Source: Asterias amurensis | Taxonomy: Eukaryota; Echinodermata; Asteroidea; Forcipulatida; Asteriidae | Length of the DNA: 64,000 bases | Assembly (NCBI RefSeq): GCF_032118995.1 | Contig: NC_092666.1 | Location: 8,258,501-8,322,500, forward strand | Direction of reading: 5' to 3' | The notes under the pieces: model-generated | Told to the model about the DNA's origin: nothing | Database searches by the model: none | The model's input: the letters and a program-made list of their open reading frames with translations, nothing else | In this document: piece after piece, positions 11,370 through 23,500 of the stretch | How the letters are laid out: each line of letters opens with the position of its first letter | Numbering within the stretch: position 1 is the stretch's first letter | Made by a program: the position numbers and the translations under genes

Positions 11370-12139
11370 GTAAGTATGAACCTACCTTGCTCTAATTATA
11401 TCTAATAATGGTCAGATATTGGTAGAGACTGTATGAGATTGTACTCTGGTGGATATAGCATGGTGCAGTCGCATTCGGTTTAAGGGTGGCAATGTTTATC
11501 AGTATTTCACGTCATCAATTTTATTCAACATCCAACAGCGCAGGCGCCAAGTACAAGGGCCTGTCACACCATGGCGTAGGCTACTGTGCATATATGATGA
11601 CAATTTTTTTTGTTAAATCTCTCTGATAGGAAACTTTTTCACTATTTTATTTGAAGTGTTATACTTATCTCCTTGATTGTCTGGTACAAAATCTGCATGA
11701 ATGCATTGTTCAAACCAGACACGTTATTCTTCCTATACTTGAGTCTGGTTTCTTGTTTGTTTGATTAGATCGTCTGAACTGTTTATTAAAGCCAAAACCA
11801 TGTGTAATTATAGATGGTCAGCACTTGAACATTGTACTTGGACTTTGCCCGGTACAAATGTGTTCAGCTCTGACTGTAGTGAAGCTAACCTTACAGAAAA
11901 AGATATCCATATCCACTCACTGGACACCGTACAGTTTTGCAAAGATAAGCGAAAGCCATTTTCCAGAAGAACATACATAGTCAGTCTTGCAGTTGGGAAC
12001 TTAAAAATACCACGCCTGGAATTTCATCTTTGTGAGGACAAGGCTGTTCCAAATTTTTTTGTGCAAAGGGCACATCTATATTGGAAAATCTATGGTAACA
12101 TGTTGAAGGGGCACCAACCAAGGCCACAGAGGTCACGTC

Positions 12140-12580
12140 CACCGTGTGTTTATTTACTTATTTATTTATTTATTTTAAATCTTTAGACATACACAATAGT
12201 TACAAGTTGTACAGGGGCTGTCAAGGTTAACACAAAAGTATAAAAACTGTTATCAAAAGATGTGTAAAACCAGACCCCTGCCAACGATAAAAATATAATT
12301 ATACAATATAAAAAGCTGATTGTACTGAAACAATTAAAAATCACACAAAAGAAAACATTAAAACACAAGCAAAACCAGACTATTGAAAACAAAAACTGCA
12401 CCCACAACAAAACACCGCACAGTGATAAGAGGAAGGGACAACAATTTAAAATAAAAACCATAGAATGGACTAAAAACCCTCAAAAACCAAAATAATATTG
12501 GCACAGAGAGCAACTTCACAGTGGATGAAGTTGCTTTGTGTTAGGAAAAAGTATACAAAGACCACTTAGACAAATATTTG
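12140..12580 (-). mobile_element. 5'-truncated non-LTR retroposon 3' tail
   Basis: Read on the minus strand, a T/G-rich 3' untranslated type sequence ends in an AAATAAATAAATAAATAA tail. It is absent from the equivalent place in the right copy (about 50405-50430), so it inserted after, or was lost from one side of, the duplication. No coding sequence remains. Confidence 0.5.
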
Positions 12581-12699
12581 CGATGGTATCCTGAAATACA
12601 TTTTAAAAGAACTGTTCACAAGTAGATTCTTTATTTGATTCCAGTATCAGTTTAACCGAAATTTTCATTGCTCGTTTAAAACTTTTTTTTTTTTTCAAG

Positions 12700-12967
12700 A
12701 TTGAAGTTTTGTTTTCACGATGGGAGCAAGGTGGATACATGGATGAACAGATCTGATCAAGATGTCCTCTCCAAGAAGATCGAGTAATTATGACAATCAC
12801 CCAATGGGATGGGTGATAATAGGAGCTGCATTTATCACAAATGTTATTTTAATGGGTAACGTGAAAGCATTGGGAGTTCTACTCATTGATAGAGACTGAC
12901 TTCAGTAGTCATCTGTGGCTGATTGGATGGATTGCAACGTTGCACAGTATGCTCAAAAACGTTTTAG
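12700..12967 (+). pseudogene. Broken copy of transporter coding exon 1
   Basis: Nearly identical to 50524-50792, including the polypyrimidine acceptor, the leader with an upstream ATG, the start ATG (12762) and the donor GTGAGT at 12968. Two bases are missing where the intact exon reads ATTGCTATAGAG. This shifts the frame into TGA at 12897-12899 after 45 codons, within the first predicted membrane-span region. The peptide up to that point starts MSSPRRSSNYDNHPMGWV. The other three coding exons do not occur downstream, because the sequence jumps at about 13212 to the region that follows the gene in the intact copy. This is a duplicated pseudogene (it retains intron sequence), not a processed one. 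Confidence 0.9.
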
Positions 12968-13004
12968 GTGAGTTAATTAAAATGCTCCATGCTGTTCCTA
13001 AAGG

Positions 13005-13180
13005 TCCCCTATGGCAATAAGTGTAAGTTGTTGTTGGTGTTATCATTGGATAATTTTGTCCTGTATTTCTTTCCTGGTTCTATTTGGGTTTAACTTATGT
13101 CATTTTGTTTTCCCCCTGTTGTTGTGTGTGTATTTTTTGCCTGTTCTTGCTCTTTACTTTATCCGAATAAATTCAATCAA
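13005..13180 (+). mobile_element. Retroposon 3' tail in transporter intron 1 (left copy)
   Basis: Ends TTCAATCAATCAACC after a T/G-rich stretch, a typical short tandem 3' end of CR1-like LINEs. The same insertion is at 50825-51015, so it predates the module duplication. Confidence 0.5.
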
Positions 13181-13197
13181 TCAACCATTTGATATCG

Positions 13198-13429
13198 TTG
13201 AGATTTTGTTATCGTTCGGGACCTCAAACTCTAATTAAGAGGTCTCGAAATCAAATTCAAATATTTTAGAGGAAAATGTATTCCTTTCTCGAGAACTACG
13301 TTACTTTAGAGGGAGACGTTTCTCACAACATTTTACTCTGTCAACAGCTCTGCATTGCTTGTTACCAAGTAAGTTTTTACGGTAACAAATATTTTGAGTA
13401 ATTGCCAATAGTGTCCAGTGCCTTTAATA
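13198..13429 (+). mobile_element. Right half of an M1 element at a deletion junction
   Basis: The sequence follows 51005-51035 up to TCGTTGAGATTTTGTTATCG and then continues as 57707-57919 (TTCGGGACCTCAAACTC to CCAATAGTGTCCAGTGCC). The left half of the element and everything equivalent to 51035-57706 (transporter exons 2-4) is missing. Confidence 0.88.
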
Positions 13430-14822
13430 TTTTCCGTATTACGTCAGTGAATGTTTCCCAAAATGCCTGCGGCAGGAGTTTACCCAAATGAATACAACAT
13501 TTCTGGAAACAAATCATTATTATTATTGATTTGCTAATCCATGGAGAGTTACACATGAATAAGTGCCGATGACATTCAAAGATGGCTCTAAAAACAATGT
13601 ATGTAATTCGTCAAATGTATGCTGGTTTTAACGACTGCAATTTTTATATAATGGATGTTAAATTTGCACCGGGGATAATAAATATCAACTTTTGATTTTA
13701 CCCATACACCGATGTGCTTTCCCGAGACTGAGTCCTGTGAAAAAAAATAATATCACAGGCATATTACTCGGGTGGAATTTGAACCCACGACCCTTGCAAT
13801 TCTAGAGCAGTGTTACCAAATAAAGCAGTATTTGTTTGCCAAGGTGGACTAGTATAATATGCATTGTGATTGTCTATTGATACATAACACGTTCAGCTGT
13901 TTTGATTCAGTTGTAGGCCTAGATACTTTCAACGATTGCAGAATGTGGATGACAATGGTACTAAAGCATACCAATACAGGAAACAAAGGGTTGATTACAT
14001 ACCACGGTTCCGAGAAGAAAAAACAAAATGGACGACTGGAAGCTGACCAAAGCTTGATGATTTTCAGACCGGACTACTGATGGATTTGTAGATTCGTATA
14101 CTCGCTGTAGATTTTCGGGACCCGTAGGGTTGGGAAAAACGCCGTGTTGTGATCAGATGTTGGAGATTTGGAGGTTTTCCTCAAAATCGGACTCTCCACA
14201 ATTTGTGACACTCAATTAAATAAGGGTCGTTACCTTTATGAGGATGGATTCGGCTTCTGCTATTGTTTTACTATCTGTAAGAATGACGACAACCGAAGTA
14301 CATGTTATAGAGCTGTCTTCTAAATTAAACACTTTACAGTAAATCATAGTCCTATCAAAGTTACTTAAAATAAATGACTAATGAATAATCAGAACACTTC
14401 ATTGAAAACGACTTAAATCAGTAAATACATTTGCAATCCCCGCCATGTCTTTGTGGGCCGCGCCATCTTGGAATACTATTTACGTCGGCAATCGGTAACC
14501 AAAACTAAGAGCATAACTGGCAAATTCTAAAGACAATAATTTCCTAAACTCGTGTCTAACGAACAACAAGCTAAAACATAAACTCAAACAACTTTAGAAA
14601 TGTAAATGTATGATACAAAAAGGGGAAATTTACCTGTAAGAATGAAGACAATCGAAGTACATGTTTACAGCTGTCTTCACACGAAATATGGGAGCACCCG
14701 AAAACCTGACGTTGAGGGCGCAGGAAGAAACTAAATTTGATTAAACCGAAAAAAAATGAGGGGGTGGGTATATTTTTTATAACTGTCACGTTTGGAATAC
14801 CCGTGCATTGCATTTGAGCTTG
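13430..14822. other. Downstream flank of the transporter, left copy; no gene recognised
   Basis: Matches 57920-59341 with small differences. Contains a SINE at 13662-13835, two copies of a GACAAC.GAAGTACATGTT block about 350 bases apart (14285, 14645), and a GGCCGCGCCATCTTGG motif at 14456. Open frames at 13859-14080 and 14571-14813 are not kept between the two copies. Confidence 0.7.
13662..13835 (-). mobile_element. tRNA-derived SINE, family S2
   Basis: On the minus strand, TCGTGGGTTCAAATTCCACC supplies a polymerase III B box (GGTTCAAATTCC), followed by GAGTAATATGCCTGTGATAT and a tail containing CACCGATGTG and GCACCGG. Other copies are 58155-58345 and a fragment at 25016-25150. Confidence 0.65.
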
Positions 14823-15938
14823 ATTGATGTATAGACTGGATCATCATACCTTGCAGTAGAGAACACTTAAATAATCAAAGCACCAGTCTACAAGCCATGC
14901 GCAGCAGTATCCCGTTAATTTTACACTTGAAACAGTTGGTTAAGTGTATACGCTGACCTTTTGCGTTTTTGTTTTCATTTAATTTTTATTTTATTTTTTT
15001 AAATCATCAACAAATAATTGGCTACGATTCTCTGATTACGTAAACGGTGAACCATTGTTCTCCTCATCCCCCTTGGATTGGGGCCAAATACAGGACACAT
15101 GATTTGGTCTTACACCGTGCAGTACTTGAGCTTCAAGACAACGGAAATTAAATAACCCCCATGACATTGCGGTCACGGTGGAGCAACATTACTTTTAAAT
15201 TGCCCAGATGTTCAAGTTTGCCAAACACGTTCAAATCAAGACTCTTGAAACACATAAAGATTTGGTGTCAAGTGCTGGCCGATAAAAAGAAGAAGAGTAC
15301 TCTCGGACTGACGTTCCAAAAGAAGCAGTCCCTAAAAGAGAACTTAGTAAAATAAAACTACAACTCGTGAACAAGGATGATGTTTAAGCTTAACTTTTTG
15401 TTTTCACTTTTGTAAATCAAAACACCGTGGTTGAAACCAAATGACATAGCCATGGCAGTTTGAATACGCGCAACAAGACTTGCAGTCTATAGTATGGACA
15501 TATTGACTGCTATAAGGGGCATAGTTAAAACTATAGGCCCAAGGTGATGTCAAAACTATGACTATGCCCGAAGCGAAGCTGAGGGCATAGTCATGGTTTT
15601 GACAGTCAATATTTGTTTTATATACCAAATACAGATTCTTCTCATCAACAACACTCTGAATATACGGTGGAAGGTCGTCTGTGAAGAAAGGTCGCGCCGT
15701 GACACGGAACGCTAGTCGTACACATACATCTGTACATTCTACATATCATATTTGCGTTATTTTCAGAGCGGGCATAGTCACTATGACGTCATCTTGATAG
15801 AAAAGGGGGGGGGGCATAGCTATTTCCATGACTCCATTTTAACCAATCAGATTAGAGGATTCGGTACATGAGGTGTATAACTTTTAATATCGAGTACCAT
15901 AACGTACTGCGACAAACAATATCACTTCAAGCGCATTC
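14823..15938. other. Spacer with a GACTATGCCC palindrome; no gene recognised
   Basis: 15553-15596 is an almost perfect inverted repeat around ACTATGCCCGAAGCGAAGCT. A weaker copy of its arms lies at 15495-15555. A poly-G run follows at 15805. The open frames at 15161-15355 and 15404-15628 are repeat-borne or random. Confidence 0.5.
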
Positions 15939-16915
15939 TTAAAGTCACCTGGAAGTGGTATTTTGTCAAAGTAAAGCTTTTATCACTAAAATATGTGTTT
16001 TAGTGAGTGGAATATTATTAAACAAATAACTAAGGTTCTAAAAAATTAGTTTCCATTTTACTTACAAATTTAAAAGTAGGCCTGACCAGAGAGGGCGCTG
16101 TTCATGACGTCAATCGAGGCACGATATTTGAATAGAAAATGTGTAGTCTGGCCCCGTAAACTACGTCTGGATAACTGATGGGTATGATGCCTACGTACAG
16201 AACTACGGTTACGGAGCAGACTGCACGCTCTGTATGGCTGCTGTGCGGACGGTCCACTCGGATTACCCGGCACGGTGAATCGCATGCAGTGCCAACACAG
16301 TGACGCTTTGGTGCAAAATAAAAACATGACCTCATAGTTGAAACAATACCCGAATTTTTTTCACGTGAGGCAAATACTCCTTTAAGTTCGTCACGTCTTT
16401 CAGGTACTTTCTTCGACTTCCCACTAGCTGGAAAATTGTTGGGATGGCGTCATGTTTTAAAAACGAACTTTTTTCTTCATGTCAAAATGTTTGGTGTATT
16501 CCGGTTTCTGGAAGCACGACGGCTCGACGTGTTTGCTGCACAGCGCTGGAAAAGACGTCGGACCGGACCACTTTGCAAACTGACCCCATCTTTAGTTGTT
16601 TTGCTGCATCCAGCATCAATACACCTTGTCGACATTGCCGGAATAATGCAAGAAAAAACCTTTTTTTCGAAACGTACAAACTCACGACTAGGACTTGCAT
16701 ATACTTGCACGTACGTGTGTTCGATGTTCGATCAAGGCAAAGTCTGCCTCGATTGACGTCACAAAAGGGGTAGAAGAAGTCACCCCCTTTAACAACTTTA
16801 TCTATTTTTTGAACATATAAATTGTTACAAACAATTAATCAAAAAATTATTTTATTGTTCATAAACTTATACTCTAATGTTTGACGGAAAATAAATTTCT
16901 TCCAGGTGACTTTAA
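15939..16915. mobile_element. TTAA-type inverted-repeat transposon, about 0.97 kb, nonautonomous
   Basis: TTAA at 15939-15942 and 16912-16915 flanks termini AAGTCACCTGGAAG and CTTCCAGGTGACTT. A second internal inverted pair contains TGACGTCAATCGAGGCA (16107 and its inverse near 16745). Frames of about 100 residues at 16436-16773 overlap one another in different frames, and none resembles a transposase, so I do not call a gene. Confidence 0.72.
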
Positions 16916-17234
16916 AGGAACACAATGCCTTGGATCGGCCGAGTTGGTCTTTGAAAAGCGATAAAATGCATATGGGTAGAAAGATGTTTTAAAAGTAGAA
17001 TACAATGGTTCACACAAACACGCTCGAAATTGCACGGTTTCCCAGTTACCTCGTCGACTAACACGGTCGGCCATTTTTCTTGACTCCCATATAATGGCAG
17101 ACCGTGTTAGTTCGCAAAGTAAAAGGAAAACCACGCAATTTCGGGGCCAATTTGTGTGGATCATTGTATTCTACAGACAGATCATTGTATCCTATAGACC
17201 AACTCGGCCAATCCAAGGTAACGTGTTCCTTTAA
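16912..17234. mobile_element. TTAA-type foldback element, family M2 (copy 2)
   Basis: Flanked by TTAA (16912-16915 and 17231-17234). Termini are AGGAACACAATGCCTTGGAT and its inverse ending CCAAGGTAACGTGTTCCT, with the internal ACGGTCGGCCATTTTTC palindrome. It shares its left TTAA with the preceding element, so one inserted into the target site of the other. Confidence 0.85.
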
Positions 17235-17394
17235 ACAGCATATTTATATCAATCTATAAAAAGAGGACGTTGAAAACTTTCTATGGTATTTATGAATTCC
17301 CAACGAAAACTGATTAAGTTTACTTCGAGCTTGACTCAATGGTATATGTATTAAAATAAACAAACGGTAGGTAGGGAGAATACAATAAAAACTG

Positions 17395-17752
17395 ATGATA
17401 TTTTTCAAAATTTCCATAGATTTACAGTAAACTTAAAGGGTTTAAAGATAATGATAGTGGAAAGCTTCCCTTCAAATCTTACTTACTGAGGTGCTGTAGT
17501 TTTTGAGAAATGAGTAAAACAATGCCATGAAAATCCGTTTGTAAATGATTAAAATAATTTTCGTCTCATGAGACGAAAATTATTTTCATGACATTGTTTT
17601 ACTCATTTCCCAAAAACTACAGCACCTCAGCACGTAGTATTTTCAGTGAAGCTTTCTACTATCATTATCTGTGTAACTGTGTAAGTTTAGTGTAAATCTG
17701 TGGACATTGTGTTTTATGTCCTATAAAAGTTACATAGCCCCTTTAAAACAAT
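17395..17752. mobile_element. Foldback element, family F1 (copy 2)
   Basis: Same arms as 1848-2196 (GATAATGATAGTGGAAAGC, GCACCTCAG, GAGACGAAAATTATTTTCAT), ending ACATAGCCCCTTTAA. Confidence 0.8.
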
Positions 17753-18098
17753 ACACTTTATAATGTTTGTAAGGGTTACTAAAGTATTGAAGCCCTATCG
17801 AATTTTTGTGTATCATTCTTAAAAGAAGGCAAACAAAATATAACATCAAACAACTTTTTAACTATATTTCCAGATAGGATTATAGGATACAAACAATTGT
17901 ATTATAAAATAGAAATTCCATTTATACTTTGCTCTGTCAGTGGACCGCCACACATCAGTCCAGCAGAAATATTCATCCAATTTATTATACACATTGAAAG
18001 AGGCTGATGAAGGTTGTTGTTATGTTAGCAAGGCTCGATTTATTTTTATGCAAAACATTTTAATTGTTACATCCCATAAGGGTCTCATGATTATTATT

Positions 18099-18506
18099 AA
18101 TGACACTGAACACCTTTGGTAGTTATCAAAGACCAGTCTTCTTACTTGGTGTATCGACACGTTTATGCATATTATGCATAAAATAACAAGCCTGTGAAAA
18201 TTTGAACTTAATCGGTCGTCGAAGTTGCGAGAGAGTAATAAAAGACAAAACACCCTTGTCACAAGAGGTTGTGTGCCTTCACTTCAGATGCTTGAGTTCG
18301 GTACCACAAAATCTAATTCTGAGGTCTCGAAATCAAATTCAAATATTTTAAGTGGAAACTTACTTTCTCAAAAACTACATTACTTCAGAGGAGCCGTTTC
18401 TCACAGTGTTGTATACTACCACAGCTCCCCATTGCTCGTGACGAAGTCAGTTTTTATGCTAACAATATTATTTTGAGAAATTACCAATAGTGTCCAGTGT
18501 CTATAA
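18099..18506 (+). mobile_element. M1 element
   Basis: Starts ACACTGAACACCTTTGGTAG, has the GGTCTCGAAATC hairpin half, and ends AAATTACCAATAGTGTCCAG. Confidence 0.85.
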
Positions 18507-20338
18507 CTCTAACAATTAATCAAATTTTGCATTTTATAGCTTTCAATCTACAACTGTATGCCAAGGCTGCAAATGTGTTAATGTTTAAACCAACATATAC
18601 AACTATAATTCGTAACAAGAAGTAACTCACACATTATATTGCTAGAAGAGCTACCAATAACCATTACGAGTATTGTATTTTGCTATCTAGCAGTAATTTA
18701 AGATACAAACACTAATCATAAACACAACAATTTCATAGCAATTTAATATTTATTTGTTCGCTCTAGTTCCATTGGACCACGATACACAGTCCAGTATGTT
18801 ATTGTTTATAGAATTTGAAAGAAAACTACAACAACACCTCACAGTATAGACTGTAATGATGTTGTTTTATCTTAATTAATCTGCCGCCGATTTCACGAAA
18901 CGCTAGGATTAATTCTATTTTCGTTCTTGTATTCGTATACATAGTAATCTCAATGCACTCGTTTTTCTTTCTGTACAAAAAACATCAGATGTTAATTTAA
19001 GTTTCGTTGATACTTAATGAATTATACCGGGTTTAGCTCTATATACACATGCTTGATTAAATTGTATGCTTTTGAAGTTACCACATCTCACAAGGCTAAA
19101 CAAAAATTATGATTATTATCAAGACTAAAAATTCTTCTAATTTTGTTTTCCAAAGCTTTCAAAAAACAATCTACAATAGGCTTATGTTTAAATCTATACA
19201 TACAATTATAAAGATTAAAAATGTATACTTCACACACAGTTTTGCTAACAGACTAGTTACCAATACCCATGAATAAAATTGTTTGCATTACATTTATAAA
19301 AGGCAAAATTTTATGAAATGCATGTTGTCCGAGGAAAACTATCAAGTTGGAATGTTTAAGTTTATTATCATGCATTGTTTGATAAGAACAGTAAAATGTA
19401 CATTTGAGCTGATTATAAACCAATAAGAAACTCCTCCTCTAAACCACCCTTAAAGGGTAAACAAAAATATCTCTTAATGTGTGTGTACCAAGTGGACATA
19501 AATTATTCGAATGTACATAATGTGCTGAAGTTGGTCATATAGAGCAAAGACACAGTCCAAAAGAGTACTGACTAACATCCAATATAACATAGCACTACTC
19601 TGAGGAATAAGACATAGATGTTTCTGATGTCTACTTGCAACAATCAGGCAACAATTACAAAATCTAATCCATCTTTATTATATTACAACATCATTGATTA
19701 TTTGCTATGATGCTGTAAAGATCTATTTAGCTATCACAACAGGTGTAGGCCTTTACAGTTATAAATACATGTCTTTATAAACAATTTGACAGCTTGGTGC
19801 TGTTTTATAACCATTACATCTCAAACAGGAATGCATCATAATGTACCAAACGTTTTCTTTGTTCATTTTTTCATGAACTAAACAAGTTGCTTACTTATAT
19901 GGTTTATAACAATGTAATAAGAATAGTGTAAAAGGTGCACCATGTCTTCTATCCCACTCTTCCACTACAGAGTAATAAATCTTAAAATGATTAAAACATT
20001 CAGAAACATTTCTTAAAACGAGAGGAGTACTATTGCTGATTGTGTGAGTTTAAGCACATAAAATATCTCGCTGGAATCAATAAGAGAGCTTTTGAGCTTA
20101 AATTTCAGTTATCAACAATTTTGATATCACACCTTGGCTGGTGGCTGGCAGCTGTCCTCACCTTTCGGCTAACAACAACAGCCACCAGCCACCAGCCACC
20201 AACCCGCTCACTAACCTGCTGTTAATACCAGCTTCTCACACTTGTATTCCCTTAAGTATAACGCCATGAAAGGGATAAAGGGTTATGTAATCTGTATGGC
20301 TACCACCATTTTTTTTCCTTTTTCCTTTTGGTATATAT
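18507..20338. other. AT-rich spacer downstream of the death-domain gene
   Basis: No gene or repeat family recognised, apart from an inverted GGCTGGTGGCTGGCAGCTGT / ACAGCCACCAGCCACCAGCC pair at 20133-20200. It separates the 3' end of the minus-strand gene from the left transporter copy. Confidence 0.5.
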
Positions 20339-20344
20339 TTTATT
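20339..20344 (-). terminator. Polyadenylation signal AATAAA for the ZU5/death-domain gene
   Basis: AATAAA on the minus strand, about 165 bases after the stop at 20509, supports 20509-20585 as the terminal exon. Confidence 0.5.
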
Positions 20345-20508
20345 TATGGTATATATACAACGAAATGACCAGAAGCAGAAGCTGAACTTAAGGGGTCAAA
20401 GTACATCTTAAAAACAGCAGCAATCACATATTAAAAGGCAATTAAGTGTTAAAAGTACAAAATTTACAAAACGCTACATAAAAACATTACATTTTAGCAG
20501 TTATGGAA

Positions 20509-20585
20509 TTAAAAATTACAAAACTCACTGGGTCTTTTGGTAAGATAAGCATAGTGACCAGGTTTATCCAGTCCCTCTAGCATTT
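20509..20585 (-). CDS. Terminal exon 16, basic C-terminal tail
   Basis: After acceptor TTTTATTTCAG the open frame reads MLEGLDKPGHYAYLTKRP and ends at TAA 20509-20511. That frame needs the previous exon to end in phase 1, but exon 15 with its obvious donor ends in phase 0. Use of a second AG 15 bases downstream (CTAGAG) would restore the frame; use of the first AG would end the protein after two residues. An internal CCCAGTGAGT could also act as a donor to a further exon. Confidence 0.5.
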
Positions 20586-23500
20586 CTGAAATAAAACAAT
20601 AACACTGAAAAGGAACAATAAGAGTAATGTTTTTACAGCCTTAAATTAGTAACTACACATCTTTTATTTGATCTTTTTTTTCTAAAAGAATTGGTAAGTG
20701 CATTTTTTGTTTGCATTACTCCACATGCATTAGCAGTGACACAGACACTGACCGAATACTCAAGAGCTGGAACCTTTGTTTACCTTCATTAACAATTGTC
20801 TGTTGTTTTGTTTGTTAAAGAACAATATGCTTGTTACCTTTCCCTTTAACAACTCAACCAGATCATTCCTTTCAACCCTCTGCAAGTTTAATGACAAAGT
20901 GTTGAAAGCCGCCTCTCCAAATGAGTCAAATCCCTCCATCCACCTGACTAGCATGCAGAATATCTGGCTGTTGACTCTCCCAGAACCCTTGCTTCTCACT
21001 GCAGTAAGTTCACGATTTATGATGCCTAAATAGGTTGCCAAATCTTCCCACTCTGGACCTAGCTTTTTAGCTAAATCTCTAAGACATATCTCAGCATCTC
21101 CTTCCGTCTGAAAGTAAATACATACAAGTAAAATTCCATAAACAATAACACATGTTAAACTTCTTTGTTTGATGACCCTCTCATCCCATTAATTGGTTGT
21201 TTTAAAACATGTTGACTGACTGTTCAATATATTATTTATACTGAGGTCCAAAGTGCCTTTATGTGAAGTTGATATTGAGTTCTCAATGGGTAATTAGTTT
21301 CTCAAAAGGAATGCAACCATAGGTAGTTTTCAACAAGAGAAAACTGCGCGCATACACACAATCATGTAATGGAATCTCAGTCCCCTAGTATTTGTCTCCA
21401 TTGTGCTCAAATACAATGAATAAAACCGTGGAGGCATTAACAAAACAACATTAGAAATGACAAGCTGTCCTCGTTGTTTAGGTGAATCGAAGCTTTGCAC
21501 ATTAAGAATGCATGTTAAGAATGACCTTTCTTATCAGTCATCAAAGGTACATGAAAAACATGTTTCCAAAGGAATTAATTTGCAAAACACAAAACCCGGC
21601 ATCAACTGATTTAACTCAGATTTGTTTTATTTTTAGTTATAATTCCTTTTACCCTCGGCAATTTCAAAAATAATTGATTTTTCTTTTAATCATGGTCGAC
21701 TTCAATATGCTGTACAAGAAGGACAAAAAGTGTCTTTGCCTGCTATATTTTTGACAGATATCCACTTGTTTAATCTGCCTCAATCCACCCCTTGTGGTCA
21801 AACCAGCCCCACCCCTTATCAGTTTTATTTGTCTACCCTTATTTTTTCTGTGCACTTCTTGCCTCCCCTTCCCCCTCCCATTTATTGATTTATTCATCTC
21901 CACTTTAGCCTTTAAGAAATACTTTATTAGGGTCGACACATCACGGCATTAACCTTTTTTTGCTAAACTTGGAAAACAAACCAATGTCAAATAACCCGTA
22001 GTATTGTATATTTCTTATACAAAGAAGTTTTTTGCTGAACTTTTAAAAATGATTTCACCTTTAAAAATTCAATTAAACATAGTCTTACAATATGAGACAT
22101 TTGAAATTTAGTCAATCCTCCAGACCATTGCCAACATCCAACTTTCTAAATCTGGACGTTTTAGCTGTAAATGTTTGTTTGATTAATGAGTAATTGAATC
22201 ATACATTACCAGTGACTCATTGTCAAGAAACTGCAAGATTGATTCAGCATCTGTTCGTTCACCACCTGATTAAACAGAGATTGAATCATGAGTTTAAGAA
22301 AGACAATAAAGAAGTTCACTTTTTTATTAAATACCATTTATTTCCTAAACTTTAATTAATTGAGACTTGCTGACCACTTTGTGAAGGGGAGCTCCAGCAC
22401 TAAAGTTTTAAGTTTTCAAGAGTTCCCTTTTTTTCTAGTGTTATTGCCCAATACTATGTTTAACAAACATGTTATGCCTTGGTTATGGGGGTTTTCTTTT
22501 GAAAACAAAAAAGGTTATCTCCAGACTCCCCACCCCAATGTTAATTTTGAATTTAGAATGTCTTTTTGTCCGGGAAAAACTGGTGTCCGTTACCTTGCAT
22601 AATAAAATTAAGACACCTGAACCCTTTTTTCGGCAGTGTGATTTGGCATGAAAGAAGAATCAAAGGTACAACATTTTGAAAAATATACAATGTTTCCCCA
22701 TGATTAAGATGATATAAATAACTTTTACATGACCAATGTTAATGTTAAAGTAGACATCTTTGAGCTCACTTATATTAACGATTTGTGTTAAAAGTGTAAT
22801 TGTAGGAATGTCAGTGATATGCTTCTATTTGAGTAATTTTAAAAAACGGTCAACCCTTGTGGTAACTATTGTAGTGCTTTGGAACATACTTTGAAATAGA
22901 AAGGTTGACTAGAGCAAAGATCTCATAAAACAAGATAGGCACTGGCCCGGGTATTGCGTTGTGTGGCAGTATATAACGCCACCTTGGAATTAGGGTCCTG
23001 TCTCACGCTCTCACGCACTGCAACCATTTTCACACGCATTGGGGGCAGACCGGGAAAAAAATAAAAATAATGCACAATCTTCAGATTGCAAGCAGTTTTT
23101 CAGAATTAACTTGAGCTGGCATGCAAACAGAGTGCAAATTTGAAGATTGCGCACGCTTTTTGCTCTATCAGAGGATTCAGACGACAATTCAGCAATTCGG
23201 CCAAGCGTGAATGTGAATTGCGCACAACTTTGTCACGATTTCTTAGCAAATTCGTTGGATGTACTCTACGAGCAGAGAAGTGGGGTGAGCGGAGGATTTT
23301 GAACATCATTTTAGCCAGAAATTTATCTTTTTGGGGAAAATAATCTGACACAATCGTACCTCCACATTAACCAGCAACATCTCCTGTGTACCTCATGTGA
23401 GTTCTAAGTATACTAAAGAGGTTTTTGAAGAACATTTTTCTCCACAAATAGTTTTATGCAAAAAAAAGAAGAAGATATTTCTTATATAATTTTTTATTTT

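Noticed and set aside
11761..12186. 141-codon plus-strand frame upstream of the broken transporter exon
   Set aside because: The same region in the right module (49990-50400) is recognisably homologous but has no matching frame, so it is not under coding constraint.
16436..16773. Overlapping 106-109 codon frames on both strands inside the 0.97 kb TTAA element
   Set aside because: Four frames of similar length over the same bases reflect GC-rich, stop-poor sequence. None resembles a transposase.
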